Shown in pieces: positions 16,803 to 27,233 of a stretch of 64,000 bases of DNA. The notes below the pieces were generated by a model. The model worked only from the letters and a program-made list of their open reading frames with translations, searched no databases and was not told where the DNA came from. Each line of letters opens with the position of its first letter. Within the stretch, counting starts at the first letter, position 1. The position numbers and the translations under genes are program-made. The DNA lies in assembly GCA_017506865.1 (NCBI GenBank), contig JAFCMP010000090.1, forward strand, positions 1,297,929 through 1,361,928, read 5' to 3'. This DNA is from Tribonema minus (Eukaryota > Sar > Xanthophyceae > Tribonematales > Tribonemataceae).

Positions 16803-18236
16803 TTAAATATATCCCGTGTTGAAGTTCACAATCGCATTCGCCGGGATCGTGTCTCTGCTCATGTTGTGCACAAACTTGAGCAAGTTCTGCGGCATTCCTG
16901 CAGCATCACATCCAATGACAGGCGCTGCAGGGTTCATGAGGATCGCGAGAGCATCTGTCGTGGGATCTCTGCCGTGCTTCGGGTCATTCACATCAGCAAA
17001 GCTGGCAATGTACTTTGCTAGGAATGCAGTTCGATTGCTGTTCATGTTCTTCTTACACTTATTTCGATCTGATGCATTGTCATCAGCATCCATTTGATAT
17101 GCATTCACCGCATCAATCTTGTCCTGTGGAGGCGCGTCTGTCTGCTTGATGCTCCTCAACTTTAGCTGCATGTTTCGATTGTACGCAGTAACAGTCGGAA
17201 TGCTAAAGTCAGAGACCCAAAGTGCGCCTTCCTCAACTAGTTTGGTGCTTCCCCTGCCGTCGTCCACAAGAAACCCAGCCAGTCTGCCGGATGCATCTAG
17301 TTGGTGCGCTACAACGCGTCCTGATGTATCAGCCTTGCGCTGGCCCGAGTAAGTGCGCATCGGTCGTGTTATTCGTTCAGTCGTGGCTCCTTCGAATGGC
17401 TCTAGAGGATCCACCAGCACCAGTGACGTGTCCGCCGGCGTGCTGTCACGCAACTCGTCAGCATACTCTTCTGTCGGAATGGTGACAGGCTTGACCACCT
17501 GCATCTGCTTGCATGGCACGTCCATGCCGCTGACGTGAGTTGTCAAATACAGCAGGCGCTCAGCATATGACTTCCCTGGCATTGTGTAGACGTCCTCGAC
17601 ACAAAATATTGCAAATTCCCAAGCCTTTTCCCATACTTGTTGGGGCGGCATGTCGCCTACGGGGCGCAGGCTACCCGGATAGTATTTTGTGGTGGGATCA
17701 GTGGGGCTTGACACCAGGTAACGGGTGGAGGCGACAGGGTAGAGCTCGTCTGGTTTGTTTATGTCGCGTTGTTCGCGTGGCAGCAACAAGTCCTGCACAG
17801 TGTCGTGAGGGATGTGTAGATGACCCACTAGACCAAGTACAGTTGGCAAGCACTTTATGAAGGACAGCGGTGCTTCCAACGCCGAGCCGTCTTTCACATT
17901 GTAAAACCCTCCGCCGTTCCAGTACACCTGCAATGCCTTCTCAGGTCGAAAAAAAGCCAGCGAGCCTACGAAGGGACGCATGAGCGATCCGGTGTAGGTC
18001 ACCTCACGCTGTGCTGGAGGAGGCAGTTTGTACTCTGAGACCTCAGAACCATTTTTGAACAACACCCACTCAGCTCTTCCACTCATTGGGTTGGTTTGTG
18101 ATAGGTACAGTTGATTGCCTACTCCTGGTAGCAGCTTGCCAATGTTGTCGAGCGCAGGAGCGGATGGTGCGCCGCCTGCAGGCGGAGGCCCTGCACCTGC
18201 TGTAGCTGCGGTTGCACCCGGCCAAACCACTACCAT
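16803..18236 (-). CDS. Large hypothetical protein, 477 aa
   Basis: Start at 18236 (MVVVWPGATAATAGAGPPPA). A short Pro/Gly/Ala-rich leader precedes a protein of mixed alpha/beta character with many aromatic residues (EWVLFKNGSEV, ALQVYWNGGGFYNV, VWEKAWEFAIFCVEDVY). The final quarter is rich in Asn, Asp and Lys (ASDRNKCKKNMNSNRTAFL). No signal peptide, membrane segment, nucleotide-binding loop or metal site is seen. Size, composition and position next to fibre-like genes would suit a virion component, but I do not recognise the family. Confidence 0.7.
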   Translation of the reverse strand: MVVVWPGATAATAGAGPPPAGGAPSAPALDNIGKLLPGVGNQLYLSQTNPMSGRAEWVLFKNGSEVSEYKLPPPAQREVTYTGSLMRPFVGSLAFFRPEKALQVYWNGGGFYNVKDGSALEAPLSFIKCLPTVLGLVGHLHIPHDTVQDLLLPREQRDINKPDELYPVASTRYLVSSPTDPTTKYYPGSLRPVGDMPPQQVWEKAWEFAIFCVEDVYTMPGKSYAERLLYLTTHVSGMDVPCKQMQVVKPVTIPTEEYADELRDSTPADTSLVLVDPLEPFEGATTERITRPMRTYSGQRKADTSGRVVAHQLDASGRLAGFLVDDGRGSTKLVEEGALWVSDFSIPTVTAYNRNMQLKLRSIKQTDAPPQDKIDAVNAYQMDADDNASDRNKCKKNMNSNRTAFLAKYIASFADVNDPKHGRDPTTDALAILMNPAAPVIGCDAAGMPQNLLKFVHNMSRDTIPANAIVNFNTGYI

Positions 18237-18271
18237 TGTTCAATGTATACCACTTACATACATTTTTTGAA

Positions 18272-18541
18272 CTAGGATTCTGCTGATGAAGCAGATGCAT
18301 TATATGTAGAGGTGGTGGTCCAACCCTTCACTGTATCTTTATACTGCACGTGCAGCTGGTTAAGTCCCTCTGTAGGGGGGTTGACAAACAACCTCCACTC
18401 TCTCTTGCTGGACCCAGCGCCACTATAGACAACGCTCTCCCCGAGTGCAATGACCTTGGATAGGCCAGAGCTGCCCGCTGCTGCATTTGAACGGCCTGAC
18501 GAAACACTGACACTTCCGGAGCTTCGATCAATCCCGTTCAT
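18272..18541 (-). CDS. Small Ser/Gly-rich hypothetical protein, 89 aa
   Basis: Starts at 18541 (MNGIDRSSGSVSVSSGRS), right after an ATATATAG run in gene orientation. The first 35 residues are Ser/Gly-rich and probably flexible; the rest (VIALGESVVYSGAG, KREWRLFVNPPTEGLNQLHV) has strand-like alternation. It lies only 35 bases upstream of the 477-residue gene on the same strand and may be expressed with it. Unknown function. Confidence 0.5.
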   Translation of the reverse strand: MNGIDRSSGSVSVSSGRSNAAAGSSGLSKVIALGESVVYSGAGSSKREWRLFVNPPTEGLNQLHVQYKDTVKGWTTTSTYNASASSAES

Positions 18542-18639
18542 TTTCTATATATGATTGCAAAGATAATTTGAGACAACTGCAATGCGTGTATGCATCTGCA
18601 ACATTGCTGACTATACATGCGGAATGGTGATCTGCAGCC

Positions 18640-19400
18640 TGAGGTGTCAAGCTGTCCCTACATGAGTGCTCACCATACTTGGCCTCTGTGTGCAACACTT
18701 TTGAGGCTGGGCCTGTCGAAAGAAGAGTTCACAAGGTGTAAATAATTGTGCCTCATGAGGGCAGGCTAAGAGAGGTTCAAGCTGTCCCTACATGAGCAGT
18801 CACCATACTGAGCATTGAGGGCCAAACTTGAACTTGTGCACAAACTTGAAGTTCCTGAGGCCGGCCCTGTCGAAAAAAGTATTTCTCAGAGGCTGACCCT
18901 AAATGGGGTCGGTACGACGCTCGCTAGATTTTCGTAAAGTGCAAATAAATCAGGCTCCTGATCGAAAGTGTAGGTGAGATCAGTCTAGTGCAGATTCTAG
19001 CCTCCCCTACATGAGAACTCGCCATACCGAGCCTCTGTGATCAAACTTGAACTTTTGTCTGTACTTGAGGTTACTTTAGGTACCCAGCATTCATGGCTCA
19101 AGATCAACAGTGTAGGTGAGATCAATGCCACACAGGTTCAAGTCTCCCTAACATGAGTACTCACCATTCTGAGCCTCTAGCCACAAACTTGAACTTATAC
19201 TAAAGTTGAAGTTCCTGAGTCTGGTCCTGTCGAAAAAAGTATTTCTCAGAGGCTGACCCTAAATGGGGTCGGTACGACGCTCGCTAGATTTTCGTAAAGT
19301 GCAAATAATTCAGGCTCCTGATCGAAAGTGTAGGTGAGATCAGTCAGATGCATGTTCAAGCCTCCCCTACATGAGAACTGCCTGCTTGGACTCACCTGTG
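18640..19400 (+). repeat. Dispersed copies of the 388-bp repeat family
   Basis: Two good and several partial copies of a repeat found also at 40-44 kb and, inverted, at 47.4-48.4 kb. The best-kept core (CAGAGGCTGACCCTAAATGGGG continued by GTACGACGCTCGCTAGATTT) occurs at about 18889-18940 and 19249-19300, 360 bases apart. Each unit includes the dyad GACCCTAAATGGGGTC and paired GAACTT/AAGTTC arms. No gene lies in this block (18542-19625). Confidence 0.85.
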
Positions 19401-19625
19401 CGATTCACTGAGAACAGCAGGTTGCAGAGAAAGGAGCGTTATGTGCAAAAGCGGGGGTGAAGGTAATATATATATCCCTACATGAGCAGTCACCATACCA
19501 GCCCTTTGTGCTCAAAGGTAAATCTACCTGTCCCTGCATGAGCCACCGCGTCAACCCTGTTAATCCACACATTGAGTTTATGCACGAAGAGCAAGTGCAT
19601 TTGTTGGATTTGATACTTCGTCTTA

Positions 19626-19877
19626 TTACGCTTGCGCCTTGTATATGCAAATCCCCCCCTGCCACACACTTTCGATCTTCAGTGGCAGTCCAACGCGCTC
19701 TGTAGCTGCACAAACTGCATCTGTGACTGCATCGGCCATCCTTTTATCTGGAGACACCTTCTCCTGGTGAATTACAATGAGGTCATGCAGCACAGCTTTG
19801 TCTTGCTCAGGTGCCAGCACCACAGTGGAGTCTGCACGCTCCCTTGATGGTAGACTATCCAACAACACTTTAGACAT
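19626..19877 (-). CDS. Small hypothetical protein, 83 aa
   Basis: Starts at 19877 (MSKVLLDSLPSRERADSTVV). Composition looks like a real soluble protein with a helix-rich middle (AVLHDLIVIHQEKVSPDKRM) and an amphipathic region (ADAVTDAVCAATERVGLPLK). No domain is recognised and it is short enough for chance to be a concern. Confidence 0.4.
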   Translation of the reverse strand: MSKVLLDSLPSRERADSTVVLAPEQDKAVLHDLIVIHQEKVSPDKRMADAVTDAVCAATERVGLPLKIESVWQGGICIYKAQA

Positions 19878-20404
19878 TGGTCTGTGTGTCTCACTGATTG
19901 TCAGAGATATTAATGTACGCTCATGTTACAAATCCAGGGTTGCAACACAGAACTAGCAGTTACGCAGTCTGCAGCTGACAAACAAGGACTGGTGCACACC
20001 TTCGTAGACATACACTGTTCTGACTCGAAGTACGACGTTATAGCATGCTATCTCGTAGTTTCAACGGACCCGGACATCCGGGAAATGCAACGTCCGCACG
20101 AACGCCAATCCCGGAATGACGCTGCGTTCTGTCGGAGTCGGAGAAACCTTTTCACTAACGTCAGCATCTTCAAAAGCCACGGCAGCTGCTACCCGTCTCG
20201 TGCTCATTCTCACTGTCTCAATCACACATCGAGCAAACGACACTGAAGACAAGACACGCTGAAGATGGCCCTACTCATGACCGGCGTCTACGGCAGGCCC
20301 ATGCATACGGTGAGCGCTCCACCACCTCAAGTGTACTGTGCAACATCTTGACGAAGTGAGGGTGAGATCCATCTCTAAGGGTCTCCAGTGTGTCAGTTAC
20401 CGCA
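19878..20404. other. Intergenic stretch with a possible 5' exon
   Basis: Mostly unassigned. An ATG at 20266 opens a 15-codon frame (MALLMTGVYGRPMHT) that runs straight into a GTGAGC donor-like site at 20311, and GTCTCCAG at about 20380-20388 could be an acceptor. It could be a short first exon for the next gene, but the evidence is thin. Confidence 0.25.
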
Positions 20405-20974
20405 ATGGCGACTGCATGCCTATGCACAGAGAACACTTATATGCCTAACCTCACTTGTCGTCAACACGCCCGTCGCCTCTCTCAGCAGCAGCACACTCCA
20501 CACAGCGAGAGCACTTTGGAATCTGCTTATTCTCACCACCGCCTTTTCCCGTACCCGCCCCGCTTACTTGTGCAGGCAAGCTTTACAAGTCCTGCCGACG
20601 TCGCCCATACTCTCAACGACATGGGCAAGTCTGCCATGACCATCCACCAGCTCTACACGGACCTATACCGCAATTCTCTCGCCCAGACTCAGTACATCTC
20701 CGCGCTGCAGCACCACATTGTGAAACTGCAGCAGGAGCGCTCCCTGTTGTGGGACGCCGCTAGAAAGAAAGGTGTCCACCTCATTGACTCAGCCAGCTTG
20801 GAAGCTATCATCAAGCGCCAAAGTGAGGGAACGGATGCTGAGAGCGATGCCGAAAACCCGACCCCCGCTTCGTCCGATGTCCCCATCAAAGTCGAGACGT
20901 CAGTGAGCCAGAACACACGTGCCAGAGCTGCAAAGGCTGAAGCCAATCACCCTCACAAGAAGCAGCGCCTCTGA
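20405..20974 (+). CDS. Hypothetical coiled-coil protein with nuclear-signal-like tail
   Basis: 189 residues from the ATG at 20405 (MATACLCTENTYMPNLTCRQ). The first 70 residues are Ser/His/Pro-rich and less convincing; from about residue 75 a helical core follows (ADVAHTLNDMGKSAMTIHQL, YISALQHHIVKLQQERSLLW) with coiled-coil spacing, then a Glu/Asp/Ser-rich linker and a basic end (KAEANHPHKKQRL) like a nuclear localisation signal. The build resembles bZIP-like or other dimeric regulators without a clear basic region. Splicing from an upstream exon is possible. Confidence 0.45.
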   Translation: MATACLCTENTYMPNLTCRQHARRLSQQQHTPHSESTLESAYSHHRLFPYPPRLLVQASFTSPADVAHTLNDMGKSAMTIHQLYTDLYRNSLAQTQYISALQHHIVKLQQERSLLWDAARKKGVHLIDSASLEAIIKRQSEGTDAESDAENPTPASSDVPIKVETSVSQNTRARAAKAEANHPHKKQRL

Positions 20975-21622
20975 GGCCGCAATCAGGGCAGTGGATCGTC
21001 ACGGAGAGCTTTACCAAGAGTCCCTGGCATAACGATGACCGGGCTCTCTGCTCGCTGTTTGTCCCAGCAGTAGGGGAGGTGTACGTCCAGATTTTCGATT
21101 GCTGAGCATTTTCATAGATCACGCAAGGGTCGGTCACACTTTTGCGCGGTGGTCATACTAGGTGTGATGTGTTGATGGACCATGTGTGTGGTTGAGTGCA
21201 GTTTTGAGTAGAGGCACTCTGTATGAATGCATATGTCGTTTCAATGCCCAACAACAATCAATACAACGCTGTGTGTTAATCTTCAAGTGGCTGGCTGTTT
21301 CCCTCAATGTTTGTCATGCTTTCTCCTGCGCTTTGTTCTGTGCAAGGTTCACATCACTGTTGATGCTCGTTTCAGTTTTCGATTCACTCTGACATATGCC
21401 TAAGTTGCACTTGCAGCTATACACACCGTGAATGATGCCTTGCACCTGACCCTTTGTCATTATCGGTAGCAACTCGGAGATTGCAAGCAATGTGGACATG
21501 ACTGCACTGAATGCTTCAAGGTTAAAAGTCATCTGTGTATGTTGCTGTAGGCAAACAAAAAAATGCGCATGCAGAGCATGTGCGAGGTCTGTTTACTTCC
21601 TGCGTTTTAAGTTATAAGAACA
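20975..21622. other. Intergenic stretch
   Basis: About 650 bases without a supported gene; only short frames on both strands. Nothing repeated or structured stands out. Confidence 0.4.
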
Positions 21623-21976
21623 ATGTTGCCTGCTGCTGATGATGTTGTGGAGTTTGTCAGCACCTTGGAATTTGCGGTTGACTCGGATGAGTATGATTCC
21701 CTGTCAGAAATCGAGAAAGTCTACTGCACAATCAAGAAGGCTGCGTGTGAAGGATGTTCCTCATGCACCGTGTATATACAAAAACACATAACTGTCGAGC
21801 TGCTTGAAGAGCGCGGGTACTCTGTCACGGATGCAAATGCATGCGGCAAGAAATGCATATCATGGAGCGATACTGCACAGGTCAGCCGGCATAGTCAGTC
21901 CTTCCCAACAGCATGTGATGTCAGGATGTGCACTGAAAGGTGGCCAGGTGAGAGCGCTGAAGAGCGAAACGCGTGA
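21623..21976 (+). CDS. Small paralogous family protein, copy A
   Basis: 117 residues starting at 21623 (MLPAADDVVEFVSTLEFAVD). After an acidic helix it carries the block IKKAACEGCSSCTVYI, then LLEERGYSVTDANACGKKC and ISWSD. The same block, in changed wording, is found at 26879-27067 (IKKAACHGQMHCTVYI, GYAVTDGNA) and in a partial copy near 22033. The pattern (Cys-rich turn, C-T-V-Y-I strand, helix, GYxV strand, ISW) looks like a compact alpha/beta fold repeated through the element, as giant viruses often expand small families. Function unknown. Confidence 0.6.
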   Translation: MLPAADDVVEFVSTLEFAVDSDEYDSLSEIEKVYCTIKKAACEGCSSCTVYIQKHITVELLEERGYSVTDANACGKKCISWSDTAQVSRHSQSFPTACDVRMCTERWPGESAEERNA

Positions 21977-22032
21977 CTCAGAGAGTCTGGCTGCAAAAAG
22001 TAGTCAATTACCCATTGTATTTGGCGGCATGC

Positions 22033-22170
22033 AGGAGCTGAAAGCTGTGACCAGGATCGAGAGTGCATCATCATCAGAAAGCGTCTTGCAGATCTTGGCT
22101 ATGACTGCACGATCGGCTATAGCCAGGTCCTGCATATATCATGGAGCACGCCTGTGTCAGGTCAGCCACC
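22033..22170 (+). other. Partial copy of the same small protein family (copy B)
   Basis: A stretch that would encode RECIIIRKRLADLGYDC and HISWS in one frame, lining up with the CTVYI-LLxxxGYxV-ISW block of the gene at 21623. It has no proper start of its own and looks like a degraded copy next to copy A, which suggests local tandem duplication. Confidence 0.4.
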
Positions 22171-22253
22171 TATGTCAGCACCATCGCCATGTCCACTTTG
22201 CCGTAGCATCTGCTAGAGTCAAACTATGAAGAAGGTGCGCTTCAAGCCGCACA

Positions 22254-22260
22254 TATAAAA
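22254..22260 (+). promoter_or_regulatory. TATA box of the SF1 helicase gene
   Basis: TATAAAA at 22254-22260 lies 67 bases before the ATG at 22327. A nearer in-frame ATG at 22270 would leave almost no leader, so this box favours the 22327 start. Confidence 0.45.
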
Positions 22261-22326
22261 TGTTGCGGTATGTACAACAGAGTGTGTGTGCCGTGTGTAA
22301 TTCACGCTACGAATCTCGTACGAAGC

Positions 22327-23706
22327 ATGACAAAGCGCGCACCTTGTGGTGCTGAGGCAATGCCCCACAAGCGACCAAGCCCATACGAGAAGAAGGTTGA
22401 TGTGCAAGCTGAGTGTGCCCCGCCAAAGACAAATCAACAGATGCTCCAGGAGGATGCTGAGACACGGGAGAAGTTTGTGGCCATGGAGCTACGTGACGGC
22501 AGCATACATGTGCTTCACGCAGGCGCAGGAGCCGGCAAGACCACACTTTCTATCCGCCTCATGAAATCCGTTGCCGAGAGATACCCGGAGGCAGAGTGCA
22601 TCGCGCTCACCTTCAATGTTGCAGCTGCTGCTGACGGAGAAGCCAAGGTAAACGGAGCGCAAAGGCTGACGTTCAAAACTATTGACAGCATGCTTTACGC
22701 TCTGTACGCTGATGAAGTCAAGAACTCTCTGAAGGTAGACTTCAATGTGACAGAGGAAGTGATGAAACTCGCACAGCGTGTGCTGAGGAGGACTGTGACT
22801 GCCGAGCAGGCCCGCTCATATGGCGACCAGCTGGAGACCGCATGCAACCGAGGCTGTTTGAAGGACTTGGGCAGTGCATCTCTTGCCTTGTGGAATGCGG
22901 GCATAGCAGGTACATGGTGGTCTCACTCGATGCTCAGGGTGCGAGCACGCGATGACCCGCAGCGCCGCTTTGCAAACTTCATGGCCAAGTACAAGCTTGT
23001 CATTGTGGACGAGGCTCAAGACCTTAACCTGGTGATGATCGCATTGATGACCCAGATATACCACGCGACGACGACAGTCTACGTCGGTGACTCCGCACAG
23101 GCCATCTACGGTTTCATGGAGTGTACGGACGTCAAGCACACGCTTCAGCAAGAGTATGTAGACTGGACGCTCTACACTACTTTTCGGTTCGGCCAGGCGG
23201 TTTGTGATTTTGTCAACGTCAGGCACCTTTGCAGCTCGCCTGCTGTAGCTCACCCAGACAACACCAACACGCGCATCGAGATTGTGGACAACGACCAGGT
23301 GATCATGGACGGCGCGCACACTGTTCTAGTTCGCAAGTGGACCGAGATCCTGCAGACGGCAGACAGGTACACCCAGGCGGGCCGCTCCGTCTCGATTGAT
23401 AAGGACAAGGTCACTGAGATCATAAACTGCGCATCGTCAACCCTGCCGAGCACATGGGACAAGAGCCTGTTCAAAAAGATTGACAAGCTGAAGGTGATTG
23501 CAATCCTGGCCAGAGTCAATCAAGAAGACGCTGCTGACTCCATAGTGCTCAGCACAGTTCACGGCTTCAAGGGCCTAGAGGCCGATCGCGTGCTGGTGAC
23601 ACGTGCTGTACGCAACGCACGCAATGATGACGAGATCCGCCTGCTCTATGTAGCTGTCACAAGGGCTAAGCACACGCTGTACCTGCAGAGGTGCCGCAGT
23701 GGCTGA
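22327..23706 (+). CDS. UvrD/FBH1-like SF1 helicase
   Basis: 459 residues from the ATG at 22327 (MTKRAPCGAEAMPHKRPSPY). All main SF1A motifs are visible: Walker A HAGAGAGKTT (Lys71), motif Ia ALTFNVAAA, TIDSMLYALY, Walker B VIVDEAQDLN (about 228), motif III VYVGDSAQAIYGF, motif IV TTFRFG, motif V STVHGFKGLEADRV (about 409) and motif VI LLYVAVTRAKHTLYL. The arrangement and short length resemble the helicase core of the F-box helicase FBH1 and its viral relatives, without an F-box. It would unwind DNA 3'-5' in recombination or replication-fork repair. It looks whole. Confidence 0.9.
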   Translation: MTKRAPCGAEAMPHKRPSPYEKKVDVQAECAPPKTNQQMLQEDAETREKFVAMELRDGSIHVLHAGAGAGKTTLSIRLMKSVAERYPEAECIALTFNVAAAADGEAKVNGAQRLTFKTIDSMLYALYADEVKNSLKVDFNVTEEVMKLAQRVLRRTVTAEQARSYGDQLETACNRGCLKDLGSASLALWNAGIAGTWWSHSMLRVRARDDPQRRFANFMAKYKLVIVDEAQDLNLVMIALMTQIYHATTTVYVGDSAQAIYGFMECTDVKHTLQQEYVDWTLYTTFRFGQAVCDFVNVRHLCSSPAVAHPDNTNTRIEIVDNDQVIMDGAHTVLVRKWTEILQTADRYTQAGRSVSIDKDKVTEIINCASSTLPSTWDKSLFKKIDKLKVIAILARVNQEDAADSIVLSTVHGFKGLEADRVLVTRAVRNARNDDEIRLLYVAVTRAKHTLYLQRCRSG

Positions 23707-24039
23707 GTGCCGTTAATGTACCAGAATGCACATAAGCAGTCCCTCCGTTTTTGTTTTCTGCATTCTCACTTGCTCTTGTTGTGGCATTGGCTACTGCATC
23801 ATGCGTACTGGCTCGGGCAGCTGAGGAGTCATGCTTCACAAAATGCTGCTGGGGCAGGCAGGCGGTGCATGCAGGTGCTGCATGCGTGTTGACATTGACA
23901 CTGTGCAGACGAGCATCACACAATGCTGCTGCTTCATGCGAAGCACTGCATACAGATGATGATGGTAAAGCAGGTCTTGCATCGATGCAAAAAATCAACA
24001 AAGGCAGAACAAAAGACAAGTGGTGTAAGTTGTCATCAT
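23707..24039. other. Intergenic stretch between convergent genes
   Basis: About 330 bases, GC-moderate, with several TGCTGC runs. No gene is supported. Confidence 0.4.
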
Positions 24040-26451
24040 TCACTCATCGCGCATGCCATACTTGCCCTCCCAGCTGAATAACGCTGCATTAAGAGCATTG
24101 ATGCGCTCAGTGGACAACTTGGCTCTCTTTGTGCGCTGTTTATTTTGCCATGAACCCACGTTGTACTTCTCGCCATCAATGGTGATCGATGTGTGCTGTG
24201 TCACTGTGCCTGCAGCACATGCTGTGCGCCAGGCGTTGAAAACGGCGCTCCATGTCTCATCACGCTTTTTGCCGATATGCTCTATCGCGGTCAACTTGGT
24301 GATGCGCTCGGCAGACAATCTCCCAGCTGCATGATATGTACGCTGTTTTTGGATCCATTTTCCAACATTGAATGTTTTCCCCCCCATTGTATATGTAGAA
24401 GCTTGTGCAATTGGACCTTCAGCGCTCGCAAGGCGCCACGCCTCATAGTTGACGTCCCACGGCTGTTTGGGTTGCACTGACTTGAGCATCCCGGCTGCCA
24501 CAAGTTTAGCTACTCGATCTGTGCTGAGGGTGCCGTTCCTCCAGTATGCTCGCTGGTGGTGCTGCCAGATACCGATATTGCACTCCTCCCCCTCTACCGT
24601 GATCTGTGTCTTTCGAACAACATCACCCTCAGCCGCAGCCAGTTGCCACACCGCGAGCATTCTATCCCAATGCCACTGTGAGTAGCCAACAATGCCTCGC
24701 TTGATGATGTCAACGGCTTTGTCTACCGCTTTTCTCTCCTTGCTCCTATCTGCCTTCTCCAACGATGGCGCCATGACTGAGATGCGCTTCTCCCAGTCCG
24801 GCATGTCCTGGAACATATCGATCATATTCTCCGGTGCTGACCAGACAAGGACAGTGGCCACCTCCTTTCCAGGATATATGCGCGTGCAGCGCCCGGCCCG
24901 CTGCATGTAGAGGCAGTCGTCTCCAATGGTATCAATGAAGACGCAGTCGACGGCTGGTATGTCAATGCCGTCGTCGAATACGTGCACAGTTGAGACCAGT
25001 CACACATGCTGTCTCGACCCCTCCCCCATCCACCGGATGATGGCCTCCCTCTCGGCCTGCGATGTGTTGCCGGTGACGACACGCGCCTCGGCATGCATTC
25101 CGGACCTGGCCAACTCATTTACGGCGAGCTTTGCAAGCTCTGTTGCGGCGGCTATGGTAGGCTGGTATGTTATGAGGCGCCGGGGGGGGTCCGTGATGCG
25201 CATTATGGTCGTGGCTATGAATTCTGCCTTGATAGGTATGCCAGCGGTGGAGATATTCACACTGCAAGGGATTATGAACCGCTGTGGTACGATAATCCCG
25301 GCTTCCTCTGCCTCTTTGCGCGACATGAGATATCGCCGCTCCTCATCATCGCTGATCAGATTCGCTGGTATGCCGCGGGGCGTGCCGGACACCAGAATGA
25401 TATTCTGTGTGAGCGCTGTGAGAGCGCCCAGCTGATTAGAGTTGTAGTGGTGGCATTCATCGTATATGACCAGCACATTGTCCCCCATCCCCTCCAGCTG
25501 CGCAGCGAGCTTGGGAGATGATTTGTAGGTGACATGCAGGATAAGCACTCCGCTCACCGGGCGAGTCACTTTGGCAACATCTGTCGTGCCGTCCGAATCG
25601 AACAGCACGGAGGTGAAGTCTCGAGCATGGTGGTCGAGCAGAGCGTCAAAGCGCCTCTTGGTCTGTGACACTTGTGCACGACGCGGCGAGGCAACAACAA
25701 CTGTTGTAAACTTATTCGCCACCTCGTGCAGGCAGAAGAGGATGCATGTCAGCGTCTTCCCGGCGGCTGGAGGCAGACCCAGCAGAAACGAGCCACTCTC
25801 CCTCTCAAACGCTGTGACCATTGCCTGCAGTGCCTCCTTCTGGCACGCCCTGAGGTTCTGGCTGTTGGCAACGTCGTCTCCAGCGGCAGGCGCAGCAGGA
25901 GCCGCAGTGGCGGCAGCTGCAAGCAGCTCTTCCGCGCTGGTGGATATGAGATTCAGGTTAAACACCTCGGCATCCAGCTCCATATTTTCCGTGAAGCCGG
26001 AGGTGGAAACGACGTGGGAGCGCATGTCCGGGCGCGTGCGGCGTATGCGTGTGATGGCCGAATAAAAGGCGCCGAGTGAGGGGGGCCCGACGGGGTGACG
26101 CTCATGCTTCACTTGGGCTGGCTCCCACGACACGTCGTACATGAGGACCAGTCCATCAAAGCCGAACTGATCCTTGGGCGTTGCATTACGCAGCTTGATG
26201 CGTAGCTGTCTGGCCTCCGTGTACGCCGAGATCAGGCCGCAATCGAGAAAAGCATCAAAGCCTACGTACGACCAGTGTACCGCACGCGTGGCGCCGGCGG
26301 GGAAGTGAGCAAGCGTTTTGAACACTGCCTCCTCTACCTCGAGCCAGTCTTGCTTTACGCGGATGCTGGTGCCCCTATCACTTTGCAGTATAATATCGGC
26401 GTCGGCGGACCGCTTGCCGAGCATGCTAACGTTGACGGAGACTGAAGACAT
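24040..26451 (-). pseudogene. SF2 DEAD/DEAH-like helicase with C-terminal helicase-associated repeats (interrupted)
   Basis: A large minus-strand helicase gene of the element, starting at 26451 (MSSVSVNVSMLGKRSADADI) behind a TATATTAAA box near 26517-26526. The N-terminal region (about 190 residues) is unassigned. The SF2 core follows, with Walker A GLPPAAGKTLTC, VIYDECHHYN, a SGTPRG motif III and the C-terminal motifs DDGIDIPAVD and QRAGRCTR. After the core come three to four helicase-associated repeats of about 65 residues with the pattern W...Y..W..A...G......T...G...N.G.W...QR. This is the virus-type helicase-plus-HA-repeat layout also known from giant viruses and bacteria. The gene appears broken, with about one break; it is treated as a fossil. 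Confidence 0.75.
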
Positions 26452-26878
26452 GATTTGTGTGTGTGGCAGCGAGCGGCAAGGTTGTGATTGATGCGCACTG
26501 AGTGATGTTGCAAGCATTTAATATAGCGCGCACTCAGATGTTGTTTAATCTGATTCGACCGTTCGAATTCAGTTTTGCATCATTATACTTTCAGGGCTCA
26601 AGACTTATATAGAATCTGCTGCATCATTGAATGTGATGCAATTCGAATAAGGAAAAGTGAAGGCAGCAGCACGGAAACTCCATCTAGCAAATAAGACCAA
26701 AGGTATCAAGTACAAGCCGTGAAAATTCACGTTTACACAAGATGGTGTGAGGTGTATCAGCCTAGTACAAATCGCATCAGGGCTCTCGCCCGGTCATCTT
26801 TCTGTGCTATTTCTGACGTCGCACACCGCAGGAAAGGATGTGCAGTTGGGGGCAAAACTGGCGTGCTGTCGCTACAGA
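26452..26878. promoter_or_regulatory. Promoter-rich intergenic stretch
   Basis: No gene. It contains a TATATTAAA box (gene orientation, 26517-26526), and CTGATTCGACCGTTCGAATTC at about 26551-26571, in which the arms ATTCGA/TCGAAT form a dyad; it resembles the CAGATTCG motif seen ahead of other genes of the element. Confidence 0.4.
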
Positions 26879-27067
26879 TTACGCACTTGCTGGTGCTGTA
26901 TGTGCATTCCCATCAGTCACTGCATATCCAATCTCTGTCAGCAGTGCCACATTATCTTTATGCGCAATGTACACTGTACAATGCATTTGACCATGACATG
27001 CTGCTTTCTTGATTTTGTACAGCGCTTTCACAGCTTCTAACGCCACATCATATTCTTCTGTGCGCAC
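26879..27067 (-). CDS. Small paralogous family protein, copy C
   Basis: About 60 residues that match copy A at 21623: KALYKIKKAACHGQMHC, then TVYIAHKDNVALLTEIGYAV and TDGNA. No ATG opens the frame at a natural place, so the start is unresolved and the entry may be partial. It lies on the opposite strand from copy A, 5 kb away, beyond the two helicase genes. Confidence 0.4.
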   Translation of the reverse strand: MRTEEYDVALEAVKALYKIKKAACHGQMHCTVYIAHKDNVALLTEIGYAVTDGNAHTAPASA

Positions 27068-27233
27068 AATAACTCGCAGGTCATTGACAAAAGGGCACCT
27101 GCTTCATCAGGCCAGAGCTGATTGTTTATAGTCACATAATACGTACAGACCTGTACTTGCACAAGTGCCGCAGCTGCTGACAGCGCGGTGTTTGCCGTGC
27201 AGTAAATATATATGTCTTGACTAACTGCAAGCG

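Noticed and set aside
25529-26079. Plus-strand frames within the SF2 helicase region
   Set aside because: Antisense shadows of the helicase; no independent start context or domain.
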